A program made the translations under genes and the position numbers. Under the pieces are notes generated by a model, which worked only from the letters and a program-made list of their open reading frames with translations, had not been told where the DNA came from and ran no database searches. Shown in pieces: positions 22,171 through 32,437 of a stretch of DNA of 64,000 nt. The first letter of the stretch is position 1. Every line of letters begins with the position of its first letter. The stretch spans positions 20,519,497-20,583,496 of the forward strand of contig CAMZMU010000048.1 of the NCBI GenBank assembly GCA_947311845.1. The letters run 5' to 3'. This DNA comes from Poa pratensis (taxonomy: Eukaryota > Streptophyta > Magnoliopsida > Poales > Poaceae).

Positions 22171-22176
22171 GGTCAA
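22171..22176 (-). promoter_or_regulatory. W-box (WRKY site) upstream of the VQ gene
   Basis: On the gene's sense strand this is TTGACC, a canonical W-box, about 125 bp upstream of the TATA box. VQ genes are often WRKY-regulated, but one hexamer can occur by chance. Confidence 0.4.
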
Positions 22177-22243
22177 GTACGGCACATTACTGTTGACATA
22201 TTATTTTGGATGGAAAGCGAGGGTAGGTTGGAACTTCGTAGTA

Positions 22244-22500
22244 CTCCCTCTGTTTTTTTATACATTGCGATCTACTAGGATTTTTAAAGTCAAACTTTAA
22301 AACTTTGACCAAGTATATACGTAAAAATATCAATATGTACAATATCAAGTGTACATAATATAAAAATATATTTTATGATGATTCTATGGTATTAAAATTA
22401 TATTGTAGATATTTATATTTTTTCCTAAATATTTGGTCAAACTTAATAAAATTTGACTTTGACTAAACTCGGAACACAAAGTAATTGTAAACGGAGGGAG
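22244..22500. mobile_element. Stowaway MITE, 257 bp, TA target duplication
   Basis: CTCCCTCTGTTTTTTTATAC at the left and its inverted counterpart ending GTAAACGGAGGGAG at the right are flanked by TA (22242-22243 and 22501-22502). It also holds long inner inverted parts (AAGTCAAACTTTAAAA; GGTCAAACTT) and no ORF. It sits about 200 bp upstream of the VQ TATA box and could influence it, though nothing shows this. Confidence 0.88.
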
Positions 22501-23852
22501 TAGTACTTTAGTGGTTAGTGCTCGTGTTGACCAGTCGTTATTAATCTAATCAACGTTGCTTCCAAGTTCAATTGAGGCATTCAAACATGCTCGTAAGTCG
22601 TAAGGACTTTTTCTAGCCTGTACGAGTATTGGTCTTCTTTGGTCGGCTCGCAAGGTGCCACTTTGTTTTTCAGTGACACTTGTCAAAGTAAGCACCGCAT
22701 AAGGCTTCAAAGTACTCTCAGATTTGTGTCAGCACATAACTGTTCTATATTCATCGAAATGTTATATGGGCAACTCGATCAAGACGGATATCGGCCTCAT
22801 GTTGAAATCGATGTATTTCAAGGTGGAGGGCAGATCCATGCCCACACCCTATGTGACCTTTGAGTTGTAATTTTTTAAATGATGAAGTATGCAATAAAGA
22901 TGGTAGTGCCCATCAGCTAATGTAGAAGTCGGGCTTAAACTCTACTTTGTGAAAAGAAGGAGTGGGAGCAGAGATCATCGGAGCTAAATGCATGTCTCTA
23001 GGATCTCAACATGGGTGCCTGTTCTAGAATAGTATCTAGAAGATCAAACACTTCTTTAAACTCGGAGCTTTACATTGTTCTAGAATAGTATCTAGAAGAT
23101 CAAACACTTCTTCAAATTCGGAGCTTTACATGGCGCATCTCGTGGGCTCATACCTGCAATACGTTTGCGTTGGCAGAGACTCGCTCAAGTCTGAAGGATA
23201 GTTATACCCACTTATCTCTAGCATCTACTTTGATCCCTTGCTATCGCCATGTAAAATGATAGGGCCGCACATTGGTCCATTCACTTTGGCGCACATTTAA
23301 CAAGTAAAAGATAATTCGGCATGATAATTTTGAGCGCGACATTGATATGGTACATATATCCATATTCAGGAATGTCATATTTTGGTTCCTAGAAACTTCG
23401 TTGAGCTTTATTGTCAAGTCTCCGCACATTAAGATGAGCCAGCCAAATGTACTCAAAGATGTTGTTCAGAGATGTGTAGCAGGCGGCAATCCACCCAAAA
23501 ATAAGATCGTCTTATGGCAGACGGTCATAGTTCTTTCTTTCAAAAAGGGAGTTTACTCTCCGATTTTCATTGTCTGAAACGATAGGCCGATCATGGCTCG
23601 ATTTCCTTCTAACAGTAAAAAACAAAAGGTCTAGCGATGGCCGATGCGCCTCTTTGATTGAGCGTGCTGTTTATACTTCTTTTTGCACTGATGATAAATT
23701 CATGTGGAGTAGCGTGAGGGAGATTCTTAATTGCTACTAGATTTGCATATGTATTCATCATCCAAGTTATTACAAATCAAGGATCAGATAAGCCCAATAT
23801 CTGAATCAATCATCTAAAGAATAAGAAGCATTCAGAATCTACGCATCCTGTA
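22501..23852. other. Intergenic sequence, no gene recognised
   Basis: 22655-22735 is related to 30340-30400, next to the broken VQ copy. The rest, up to the Helitron, holds only short unrecognised ORFs and a two-copy tandem repeat. Confidence 0.5.
23021..23131 (+). repeat. Two-copy tandem repeat, period 56 bp
   Basis: GTTCTAGAATAGTATCTAGA begins each unit (23021 and 23077) and GGAGCTTTACAT ends each; the copies differ at two C/T positions. It is a recent local duplication. Confidence 0.85.
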
Positions 23853-24013
23853 TCTCTACTATATAATATGGCTTGAGGTGATGGTTGGTACGTTTTTTAG
23901 ATTTCCAATTTTACCCCTGTGTGTTACGAGATTTTACCCACTTGCCATCGGTAAGTGAAAAAAAAAACGTTTCCACTCGTTTCTGACAGAACTAGGGTTC
24001 CTCCCGTTCGAAC

Positions 24014-24274
24014 CCAGCCGCCGCAGCCGAGGTTGTGGGCGTGACTGCCGGCGACCAGGATGGTCCCAACATTCTTGGGCAGCGGCAGCAGCGGCTTCTC
24101 GCCGGGCTTGCCATTCTGGAGCAGGATGAGGGACTTCCTCACGGCCTCCCGTGTCAGGTCGCGGTGCTCCTGTTTGCCGAGCTCGCCGGCGAGGCTGTGG
24201 CCGGCGTAGGGGTTCTCGAAGAGGCCCATGGTGTACTTGACGCGGAGGATCCGACGGACGGCGTCGTCAATCCG
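24014..24274 (-). pseudogene. Fragment of a GH3 family beta-D-glucan exohydrolase gene
   Basis: The minus-strand frame from 24292 reads [20 protein letters not shown], then [47 protein letters not shown], then NLG followed by CGGW. This is the middle of plant glycoside hydrolase family 3 exo-beta-glucanases (barley ExoI type), covering the end of domain 1 and the linker. Only about 87 residues are recognisable. Both sides run into unrelated sequence, and the expected residues between NLG and CGGW are missing. The active enzyme is extracellular and releases glucose from beta-glucans. This piece cannot encode an enzyme. It ends about 140 bp upstream of, and divergent from, the pyrophosphorylase start. 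Confidence 0.82.
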
Positions 24275-24412
24275 TGCCGTGCGCTCTCGCACTGATCTGG
24301 CACCCCGCAGATCGATTCCGCGTGTCCGCGAGCTGTGATTTGATTTGTTTCCGGGTGTTGTGGTCGATAGGAATCAGGGGAGGTACAAGACAGCAGGGGT
24401 GATTAACTCACC

Positions 24413-26021
24413 ATGAAGGCGCTCATCCTCGTCGGAGGCTTCGGGACTCGCCTCCGGCCGCTCACGCTCAGCTTCCCCAAGCCCCTCGTTGATTTCGCCA
24501 ACAAGCCCATGATCCTGCACCAGGTAACCAAAGTCTTTGCTGACAGAGTTGTTGCGCATGGGACACTGCAGTGTAAACTTGCTTTGTTGGTTGAACTTCA
24601 GACCCTGCGTACTTGTGTACAAGTCGTGGAGTAACCATTTGCCGTCAGTAGAATCTGAATGTGCTCTGACGGAAGGGAGCCAAGAAACCTCTTAGCCCTT
24701 CAACCGTTGCTTCCCTTGTTAGCTGCACGATTGCTGTGTGTCCTTGGAAAAAAACCGTGTACCAGATCATGTTTCCCTGGGATCGTTTTTCTCACCCAAA
24801 TGCAATAACAGTTGTTTGTCATCTCAAGCAAAGTTGCTGTATATCCAAATTCATATGCTAGCACTGACAAAATGATTTATTTATCTGAGGAAAGAACAAT
24901 CTTTTTCATAAAAACTTGCCAATTTTTGCAGATTGAAGCTTTGAAGGATGTTTGTGTGACAGAAGTAGTTTTAGCCATCAACTACCGTCCAGAGGTATAG
25001 AAGAGATAATTCATCTTCACTGTGGTGGTCTCACATCATTATACTTCGGCACTCTAATCACTGTGGTATGTATATCTTCCAGGTCATGATTAACTTCTTG
25101 AAGGATTTTGAGGATAAGCTTGGCATCACAATCACATGCTCCCAAGAAACCGAGCCCTTGGGAACTGCTGGCCCTCTTGCCCTAGCAAGGGACAAGCTTC
25201 TGGATGGATCTGGCGAGCCATTCTTTGTCCTCAACAGCGATGTCATAAGTGAATACCCATTTGCTGAGCTCATAAAATTTCATAAGAGCCATGGTGGCGA
25301 GGCGACAATTATGGTCACTAAGGTAGCCCCTTTCTTTGACCACTTTCTTGTGCAATCAACTCATGCATCTGATTCTAAACTGACTCCCTTTCCAATATGT
25401 ATATAGGTGGATGAACCATCAAAGTATGGTGTTGTAGTTATGGAGGACAAGACTGGAGTCGTTGAAAGATTTGTAGAGAAGCCAAAAATATTTGTAGGCA
25501 ACAAGATCAATGCAGGAATCTACTTGTTAAACCCGCCAGTCCTCGACCGTATCGAACTGAAGCCAACTTCCATTGAGAAAGAGGTATTCCCACGAATTGC
25601 AGCTGATCAAAAGCTCTATGCTATGGTTCTCCCAGGCTTTTGGATGGACGTTGGTCAGCCAAGGGACTACATTACTGGCTTGCGTCTTTATCTAGATTCA
25701 CTTAGGAAGAGATCAGCTAGCAGGCTAGCCACTGGAGCACATGTTCTCGGTAATGTCCTGGTGGACGAGAGTGCCAAAATCGGAGAAGGTTGTCTGATTG
25801 GTCCTGATGTTGCTATAGGCCCTGGATGCGTTGTGGAGGATGGTGTGAGGCTTTCCCGATGCACTGTGATGCGTGGTGCACGTGTTAAGAAGCATGCTTG
25901 CATCTCAAACAGCATTGTTGGATGGCACTCAACTGTAGGAAAATGGGCACGCATCGAAAATATGACAATCCTCGGAGAGGATCACCATGTCAATGCCGGC
26001 CATGATAGAAAACTTGACTGA
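24413..26021 (+). CDS. Mannose-1-phosphate guanylyltransferase (GDP-mannose pyrophosphorylase), Helitron-borne, altered C-terminus
   Basis: There are four exons: 24413-24523, 24932-24994, 25083-25322 and 25407-26021. All have GT/AG introns in phase 0 and give 342 residues. The enzyme makes GDP-mannose from mannose-1-phosphate and GTP in the cytosol, feeding ascorbate, cell-wall and N-glycan synthesis. Visible motifs are [11 protein letters not shown] (residues 8-18, nucleotide-binding signature), [22 protein letters not shown] (Asp of the metal site), RFVEKPK, NAGIYLL and GFWMDVGQP, then left-handed beta-helix hexapeptides ([20 protein letters not shown]). Plant homologues are about 361 residues. 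Here the homology stops at ILGED (about residue 330), and twelve unrelated residues ([12 protein letters not shown]) lead to TGA. The usual C-terminal block, which packs in the oligomer, is missing. Introns are retained, so the capture was at DNA level. It may be a recently captured, possibly expressed, truncated copy rather than the main cellular gene. No clear promoter is seen; a GC-rich 5' flank joins the GH3 fragment. Confidence 0.85.
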
Positions 26022-26853
26022 CAACATTTAGTCAGAACCTTTAGTTGCCGTTATCCTTGCAATCCCTCCCCAATCCGAGATCACGAAACCCTGAAGAAAT
26101 CCAAGGATTCTTGAACGGAGGGCCGGTTGGTGTCGCGCTGCTCACGGTTGAGGAATTGCCGGATTGCGTTAATCCGGCAAGGCGACCAGGCTTCCGGTCA
26201 ACCAGCAGCTCTCACAGTTCAGCGTCCCTAGCTACAATTTGCATTGCCGGCCCATGCGCTGCGTCCTAGGCTCCTTTAAATCTCCAATCCTTCCCGTTTC
26301 ATGTTTGCAATGCCTATTAATTTCAGTTTGTTGCGAATAAATGATAGCGAAGATAAGGATTGGGGCTTGCACTTGGGGGAATTCGCCGGACTTGAGACAG
26401 AAAAGGAGAGAATTGGGCCAATGGCTGTGCTGAAATCCCTTATGGGTAAATGGCAGTGCTGAAATCCCTTATGTTATTACCAATTTATTGATGGCCTAAT
26501 TTATTCAGGGAAGCTTACTGTCGACTCTCGCCAATGGCTGTCAGCAGCAGCTTCACTTGGCGCCGTTCCACCCGACAGCGCCGCCATGGATGAGGGAACT
26601 TGACTTGGATTGCTGGTAAATTTGTTGTTCTTACATGAAGGAAATTGATTCGTTTACCTTCACCAACTACAAAAACTGGCAGTGGATTGAATAATGTGCC
26701 ACGATCCAACGCAGAAGAATTATTTATCATTTGTTAACCGGTTGTAACTGAATCTTTTACTTGATTTATTTTTTAGAATTATTTACCATTTCTTCACCCA
26801 TCGCAACGCTCTGGAATTATTTATCATTTTTTAGAATTATTCATCATTTCTTC
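26022..26853. other. Helitron 3' interior, no recognised gene
   Basis: The part at 26045-26270 is GC-richer and could be a captured exon fragment (frame with GFLNGGPVGVALL), but I do not recognise it. A direct repeat (GAAATCCCTTATG, 26434 and 26460) and AT-rich sequence follow. Confidence 0.4.
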
Positions 26854-26883
26854 ACCCGTTGCAACGCACGGACAATTTGCTAG
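26854..26883 (+). other. Helitron 3' terminus (palindrome plus CTAG)
   Basis: CCGT..ACGG pairs around GCAACGC; then eight bases, then CTAG at 26880-26883 and host T. This subterminal hairpin is the termination signal in Helitrons. Confidence 0.75.
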
Positions 26884-27289
26884 TTCTATTAGTATGCGTT
26901 AGCTAGTCTACACGAACATATCCCGTGCGACCATCATCAAACGGTTGGCGTCCAGAAGTCATATGTTCCCGCTGATATGACGAGAGAAGGCATGACCATA
27001 GGACCTTAGCCGAATCCAGTAATTAAAAAAATGAAGCTTTTCTATAATTTACATCGACCAACATAAAGCTAAAACTCCTACACGACTTCAAATTTTAGAT
27101 TTCTTGCCGATGTCATCTATCGTCAAAAACTGCTTTTGTTTACCAAAGAACATCACTACACGTAGTATTACATTCCTGCACAAATATGTTTCTCAATCTC
27201 TAGATTTGTACGTCTAGGCTCTAGACGTGGGACACGGGAGACGGAACGAAACCGAAGTCAGCCTAGCTAGATGAGATGACCAAATTGCC
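26884..27289. other. Intergenic sequence after the Helitron
   Basis: Continues the DNA left of the Helitron; no gene or repeat recognised. Confidence 0.4.
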
Positions 27290-28680
27290 TCTTTTGACAT
27301 ACGACAAGGGCTTACTTTCTGCGACTTAGACCATGCATGGTCGCTTCTCGACCTTTATTTGTCCACGGACTGAGTACGTATAGGTGCCGGTGCCGCCGGA
27401 GAAGCTTCAGGTCGATGATTGATTGGCCAGACGATAAACTAGTGTCATCCAGCGACGTTTCTCCAAGTAGGTAGCTCCCTCCAGCGAAGTGCATAGCATA
27501 GAAACTTGAGAAGACCAGGAATAGCACCGGAAGGTTTCCAACGAAGAAGTCAACCGATCTCCCGCTGCATGGAAAGCACCAATCGTTTTCAGACATCGGC
27601 CGGCATCGTGTTGCCTTCCCTTGTGGCATCATCCGTTTGCTTATCCCAATGGACTACTCGTAGTGTAGAAGTGCATTAGTTAGACAGCAAAGACGGCGCC
27701 GGCTAACCCATGGGTATTACGTCAGGACGTGAGGTTGAACACACATGGCACTAGCCACTACGTCATGACTTTTTATTCCCTGGGGCTAATCGTGTTCTAT
27801 TTGTACCATAAGAAAGCCCATCAGTTTCGCTTAAAAGAGAATACAAGTTCTATGAAATTTGAAGAATCAAAATAAAATAATTTGTCTCCTTTGTGTGCAT
27901 CTTGATAGTTCAACTCCACACTAGAAAGTCATACTAGAGTCCTTCACCGAGCAACTACGAACAAATGTGTCGACCCACAACTAGCGGTAGAGGGCAACAC
28001 ACGTATGTAAAAGAACACCACGCGGTTGGGAAAGACAGACCAACACCCCTTTTAGCCGCTCATATAGTATTAGCTATATGCTTGTCCTTAACTTCGGACC
28101 TCGGCGACAAGAGAAATAACCTCGCCTAGTGTGTAAGGATGAGGATGAGCTGAGTATTTCGGTAGTAAAGATATGAGTGAGTGCTTCTATGGTTTCCCCA
28201 GTGCCTCCAATTCCAAATGTGCTTGTTCACGTATTATGCAATAGGATTGTCATCATGCTCAAGATTTCGCGTATGATGCTAACTAGATCATGTCTTAATA
28301 TGGGTGATGGTTGTGGAAATTCTCACAACATGCTAGTGCAACGCCTTGTACCACAAAGGAACAAACGAGAAACATGAAATGAAGTAATATATGGAACCTC
28401 ACTGGAGGTATATGGTGTTGTATATAAAGAGTGTGAGTAGGCACATGGTATAATTTAAATCCAAAATAGCTAGACATGCTATTAAAAAGGTGAAACATGA
28501 GTTGGTGGATGAAATAAGTTAACTTTGAAAAAGTTGGTCTATAAAGTGGCAGGAAAGGAGCTAGCATTATAAGATGTCCAAAACTTAATGGATAAAATGA
28601 ATATTTTGATAGCTAGGATTGACTGTGTATGTGGTAGACAAGCATGTTGTTCACTACTTATACGACAAGCATGTGGTTCC
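27290..28680 (+). repeat. Duplicated non-coding module, copy M1
   Basis: The landmarks occur in a fixed order and recur in later copies: CTTTTGACATACGACAAGGG, GCTTACTTTCTGCGACTTAG, CCTTTATTTGTCCAC, AGACGGCGCCGGCTAACCCA (27690), ACCCCTTTTAGCCGCTCATA (28046), TGCCTCCAATTCCAAATGTG (28203), the TATA-like TATATAAAGAG (28421), GGGTTGGTGGATGAAATAAG, and TAGACAAGCATG (28636). No ORF is conserved between copies. It looks like a duplicated upstream region whose gene is gone, but that is inference. Confidence 0.7.
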
Positions 28681-29577
28681 TCGTCCGAAAATCATCTAGC
28701 CTCGCAGATTTGGATCGCGTCGCACCTAGGGCAGCGGGACCATCAAAACCCTAGCTGCCAGCTCAGTCTCCCTCTTCTCCATCCTCCTTGCTCCTCCCCC
28801 TGCGGGAACCTCTGGCCCAGCGCGGGTTTGTGACCCTAGATGACATCGCTCTTGGTGGATCTTGAAACCATGACCGTGGCCCAAGATTTTTTTTGTGGTG
28901 GCATGGCTATAGTGGCAGCGAGGGTTGCACGAGAGCCGCATGTGGATCTAGCCAGCGATAGCTGCGCCGAATGTGCAGCGGCTGCAAGAAGATCGAAGGA
29001 GGAGATGCCAGCCATTGCGGTCATGGTGACTCACGGTCACGGCATGGCTGTGCCTCGATTTGAGGCGGGATATTGCAGCTTCATGTCGTTCCGCCTTGCA
29101 AATTATGGTTGGTGCATTGTCGCGGTTACAGCTAGAAGTGGTTCCTCTTTTCCCAAATCTGTTGTCTGCCGATGGCGAGGACGACATGGTTCTGCCGGAT
29201 GAATGAAGGTGGTGGTCAAGCAGAAGCACAACACATGCTTGAGTTTTGACGGCGCTACTTTAGTATCGGGACTAGACCTCTCGGGTGAAAACCTTTGGTC
29301 TGACCTCTACGTGTGAAAACTCATGATATAGTTATTACTGGATCCAGCCGTGACACTTGTGTGTTGTTACATTTTCTGAAGATGTTGCTTTCGGAGTACC
29401 TTTTCACGGGCCATGTGTTGCCAGGGCAGTCGTTAATGTCACTGTTGGTTATTGTGTGGTTCAGATGTTTTTTTGTTTTAATAATTTGTTTGTGTGCATC
29501 TTCGAAGTATAAAAAATTTCATGATATATATTGAGTTTTTGTAGAGCCTACATATACTTTATATCTTCTTAATATTA
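28681..29577. other. Gene-like but unrecognised stretch, possibly a degraded retroposon
   Basis: It begins with AAACCCTAGCTGCC and a pyrimidine-rich leader (28735-28810), then a 120-codon plus-strand frame (28840-29202) without known motifs, then TGTGTGCATCTTCGAAGTAT and an A/T-rich end at 29520. The composition resembles a plant 5' UTR followed by coding sequence, but no family is recognised. Confidence 0.35.
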
Positions 29578-29660
29578 GTTTTTTTTTCAAAATGTGGAGA
29601 AGCCCCAACCTCTGCATCGAGTGATGCACATAGCCATTTATTACGGAGTTCACAAGCTGT
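29578..29660 (-). mobile_element. 3' end of a LINE-like retroposon
   Basis: On the minus strand the sequence runs CTCGATGCAGAGG, TTGGGGCTTCTCCAC, then ends in an A-rich tail. This is the form of many grass LINE 3' ends. Only the tail is present. Similar tails occur near 54420, 58760 and 60925 in the tandem array. Confidence 0.5.
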
Positions 29661-30084
29661 CCCGGTTCCATAGGTTAAACGCCTATTTCTTAGAGCAACT
29701 ATATGAGACTTCCTAATATTGGGTATCTAAAAGTGGTTTAAGGGTCTCTCTATAAACAATGCAGGTTGTGGAGGTGGTGTGCAAAGTCAGACTCCCTAAA
29801 ACTATAGTCTATGAACTTCTTATGCATTTCTCATATATTTTATCACACAACCTCCATATAAGGTACAAAATCAAACCAAAATGTTTTAAATTTATAGGAT
29901 CAGACCAATTACAAAAACATGTCATATCCACATTTGTACTCTTTTGAATTCAAAACTTAGCTTAATTTAGAGAAAGGATAAACCAAATACATAGATAATC
30001 AAGAATACATAATCAAAGTTGAACATAAAAAGAAGTCCAAACATCGTCTATAACGACTTGATATGATTCCTGGTGTAGTAGAAC

Positions 30085-30345
30085 ATGTACGGGGCTGAGC
30101 TCCTGAACTGACTGCATGGTGTTAGGGGAGAAGAAGAAGCCGCTATGGGACATGAGCTTCCCGGCCCGCCATGGGTTGCGTCGCACGGCACTGCCCGAGA
30201 GTGAGAAGCAACGGGACTCCTCCTCCACTGGAGCTACGTGGACGTCGTAGCTAGGCGCCGACACCGGCGGCTTGCCCGTTAGCCACTGAACGACGGCCAT
30301 GCATGAACTCGTGCGGCCGTGGGTGCACGACCTTGCCTTTCAGTT
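30085..30345 (-). pseudogene. Broken copy of the VQ motif gene
   Basis: The sequence is homologous to 21530-21790. The minus strand keeps VVQWLTGKPP, YDVHVAPVE and FFFSPNTM then VQELSP. Relative to the intact gene, four bases are added (GCAT, 30301-30304) exactly in the VQ motif (between the F-M codons and the VVQ codons), breaking FxxxVQxxTG. At about 30345 the coding homology stops and the sequence jumps to DNA related to 22655-22735, which lies upstream of the intact gene. The first half of the coding region and the promoter are therefore deleted. Confidence 0.75.
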
Positions 30346-30419
30346 GACACTTTGGCAAAGTAAGCACCATCTTAATTAGGGCTTCCAAGTGCTCCATCGT
30401 ATGTGCGGGTACGATATAA

Positions 30420-30572
30420 TATTGGCATAAATATGTTTCTCAACGCATATCTATGTCAGAGGAAGACTAATCTCTGGATATTCTAGCGACCGAACCCCTT
30501 TTGACATACGTTCTATTCTACGTGCCGGTGCCGCCGTCGCTGCATGAAAACAGCCCATCCTTTTCAGACTAG
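30420..30572 (+). repeat. Duplicated module copy M2, part left of the CACTA element
   Basis: CATAAATATGTTTCTCAACG, GACCGAACCCCTTTTGACAT, ACGTGCCGGTGCCGCCG and TTTTCAGACTAG match the start of the module. It continues at 40901 once the CACTA element is removed. Confidence 0.65.
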
Positions 30573-30594
30573 CACTACTAGAAACGAGACTTTT

Positions 30595-30800
30595 TGTCTA
30601 GGGCCGATTTTGCCTCTAGTCCCGGGTGGCTTACGACCCGAGACTAGAGGGTGGCACTAGTCCCGGGTCAAAAGTTTTCTACTGGTCCCGGGTCGTATTA
30701 CAGCCCGGGACCAGAGGGGTGGAGGCAACTGTTCGCCTGGCGCGAGCCCCTCTAGTCCTGGGTCGTAATACCGCCCGGGACTAAAGGTCCGGACGGTTTG
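30595..30800. repeat. Left subterminal repeats of the CACTA element
   Basis: Repeated inverted motifs (CTAGTCCCGGGTSG; CGGGACYAGAGG, CCCGGGACTAAAGG) are spaced about 30-60 bp apart. In CACTA elements these are binding sites for the element's DNA-binding protein. Confidence 0.75.
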
Positions 30801-30911
30801 CCTCCCGCGCGCCCGAGCGATCAAAACGCACGGGAACCGCGATTGCTACAGTAACCGCGGCCATTTCTGTTCGTCTCCCCTCTCCTCTCTTCTTCCCCCC
30901 ATCCTTCCACC

Positions 30912-32102
30912 ATGAATCCAATCACTCTCTACGGGAAGGTGCTCGCACATGGCAAGACCAATCTCAATGTCGTCTACACGAACGACAGCGCCAAGGTGCC
31001 GGATTTTCTTTCCGATTTCAAGTATTGGCTTGAAGAGGAGGAAGAGAACAACAAGAAGTTCATGGGCCTTGATCTCGAGTACACGGCCGATCAAAGAGAT
31101 GTTGCCGTCATCCAACTTTGTTTCAAGAAACATGTCATGGTCTTCCAGTGGGCAAGGTAATACGAATAGTAGTGGCTAGCTTGATGATCTCCATGTAATC
31201 TAATAGATGACGGTTTTAGTCCCTCTTATATATATGGGATCTTTATATGTAAATTAATCCGGGAAACCGTGAAAACGGGAAGCCGTGAAAACGTGAAACC
31301 GGGAAGCAGGGAAAACGTGAAACCGGGAAGCCGGAAAGCCGGGAAAACGTGAAACCGGGAAGCCGGGAAGACGGGAAAACGTGAAAACTTCCCGACTTCA
31401 CGACTTTCCGTACCGACTTCCTGACTTCACGACTTTCCCGACTTCACGACTTTCCCGACTTCACGACTTTTCGACTTCCCGACTTCACGACTTCCCGACT
31501 TCACGACTTTCCAACTTCACGGGAAACCGTGAAACCGGGAAGCCGTGAAAACGGGAAGCCGGGAAAACGTGAAACATGTGTTCCACTTCTTATTATACAT
31601 ACTTGTGCATGCCGAAATATACTTGTTGCAGCAGTATTTAACATGTGTTCCACTTTGTTGTTGCAGTAGTGACAAGCACTGTCCAGAACTCATGGAGTTC
31701 CTTCTTCGCAGCGGCATACATTTTGCTAGCGTTGATATAACGAATGACAAGATCAAGATGAGGCGCACCTGGGGTATTGAGATACCAGCTGCCTGCTACA
31801 TTGATCTCCACCGCATTTTCAAGCTTGAGAATGACAAGACTTCAATGGCTAATATGGCATTCGCCTTGATCGACGAGGAGTACGCTGATAAGAAGACAAA
31901 ATTCCACAACGATCAGCACAAACTCTGGGAGAAAACCCCACTTGACGCTACCAACATTGAGTATGCAGCAATAGATGCGTACGTTGCATACGAGGTGTAC
32001 CGCCAGATTAGAATCGTCAACTATGGGCAGCGTCACCTAGTACCACCACCAGTGCCCCATGGGTCTCCTGCTTGGGGGAATTCTGATCCGGAGGACGAGT
32101 AG
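30912..32102 (+). CDS. 3'-5' exonuclease-domain protein (DEDDy, WRN/RNase D-like) carried by the CACTA element
   Basis: There are two exons, 30912-31156 and 31667-32102, with a GT/AG intron after codon position 2, giving 226 residues. The DEDDy motifs are present: Exo I FMGLDLEYT (Asp-x-Glu, about residues 54-62), Exo II GIHFASVDITNDKIKMRR (Asp) and Exo III NIEYAAIDAYVAYEVYRQI (Tyr-x3-Asp). The family removes 3' nucleotides from DNA or RNA with two metal ions. Plant WEX-type proteins of about this size have just this domain. There is no signal peptide. The C-terminus is Pro-rich then acidic (SDPEDE). The frame is intact and the gene is co-oriented with, and upstream of, the transposon gene. 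The intron contains GC-skewed repeats and a copy of the transposon gene's 3' flank. It could be cargo or a working part of the element. Confidence 0.72.
31167..31265 (+). repeat. Copy of the transposon gene's 3' flank inside the exonuclease intron
   Basis: TAGTAGTGGCTAGCTTGATG and the following ~100 bases match 40213-40311, just after the stop codon of the C48-domain gene, with a few differences. Both are followed by the same GC-skewed arrays. Confidence 0.85.
31255..31575 (+). repeat. GC-skewed repeat array 1 (in the exonuclease intron)
   Basis: The first half is built from GAAACCGGGAAGCCGGG and GAAAACGTG units (G/A-rich). The second half consists of CCCGACTTCACGACTTT units (C/T-rich). A few G-rich units return at the end. 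Same orientation as array 3. Confidence 0.8.
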
Positions 32103-32437
32103 TGTTTGCAATGGCGAACACTTTTATATCTCTATTATTATGTAGTGCTTGGGTCTCCTGATCTATTATCATATATATGCGTGTATCTTTAATTATGCTG
32201 TAATGGATATCTGAACTATTATTTGTATTAATTATGTCCCTGTTTAAGTATGATGTGATCAAGCTTTCTGAAGCTTTTGATGTATGTGCTGAATTTTTAG
32301 ATCATGTCATTCTATTATAGTTGTTTCTACATGATACTACTTTTTGTGAAGAATGTTTGTGAAACTTTTGTCGAAAATCAAGTTTATTATTTCACATAGC
32401 AACTAGTACACATAAAAAGACTCTATGCAAGAGGATA

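Larger units (their letters stand above)
23853..26883 (+). mobile_element. Non-autonomous Helitron, 3031 bp, carrying gene sequences
   Basis: The 5' end TCTCTACTATATAATATGGC follows an A (23852). The 3' end has the palindromic CCGTTGCAACGCACGG, then ACAATTTG and CTAG, followed by T (26884). These are the end types I recall for grass Helitrons (TC...CTRR, inserted between A and T, no target duplication). Inside are a GH3 beta-glucosidase-type exon fragment on the minus strand and a four-exon GDP-mannose pyrophosphorylase gene on the plus strand, both with genomic structure, as expected from Helitron capture. No Rep/helicase is encoded. A second CACCCATCGCAACG motif near 26795 resembles a degenerate inner terminator. 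Confidence 0.78.

Noticed and set aside
28840..29202. 120-codon ORF as a gene
   Set aside because: No known motif, no conserved partner in other module copies, and a competing minus-strand frame of similar length.
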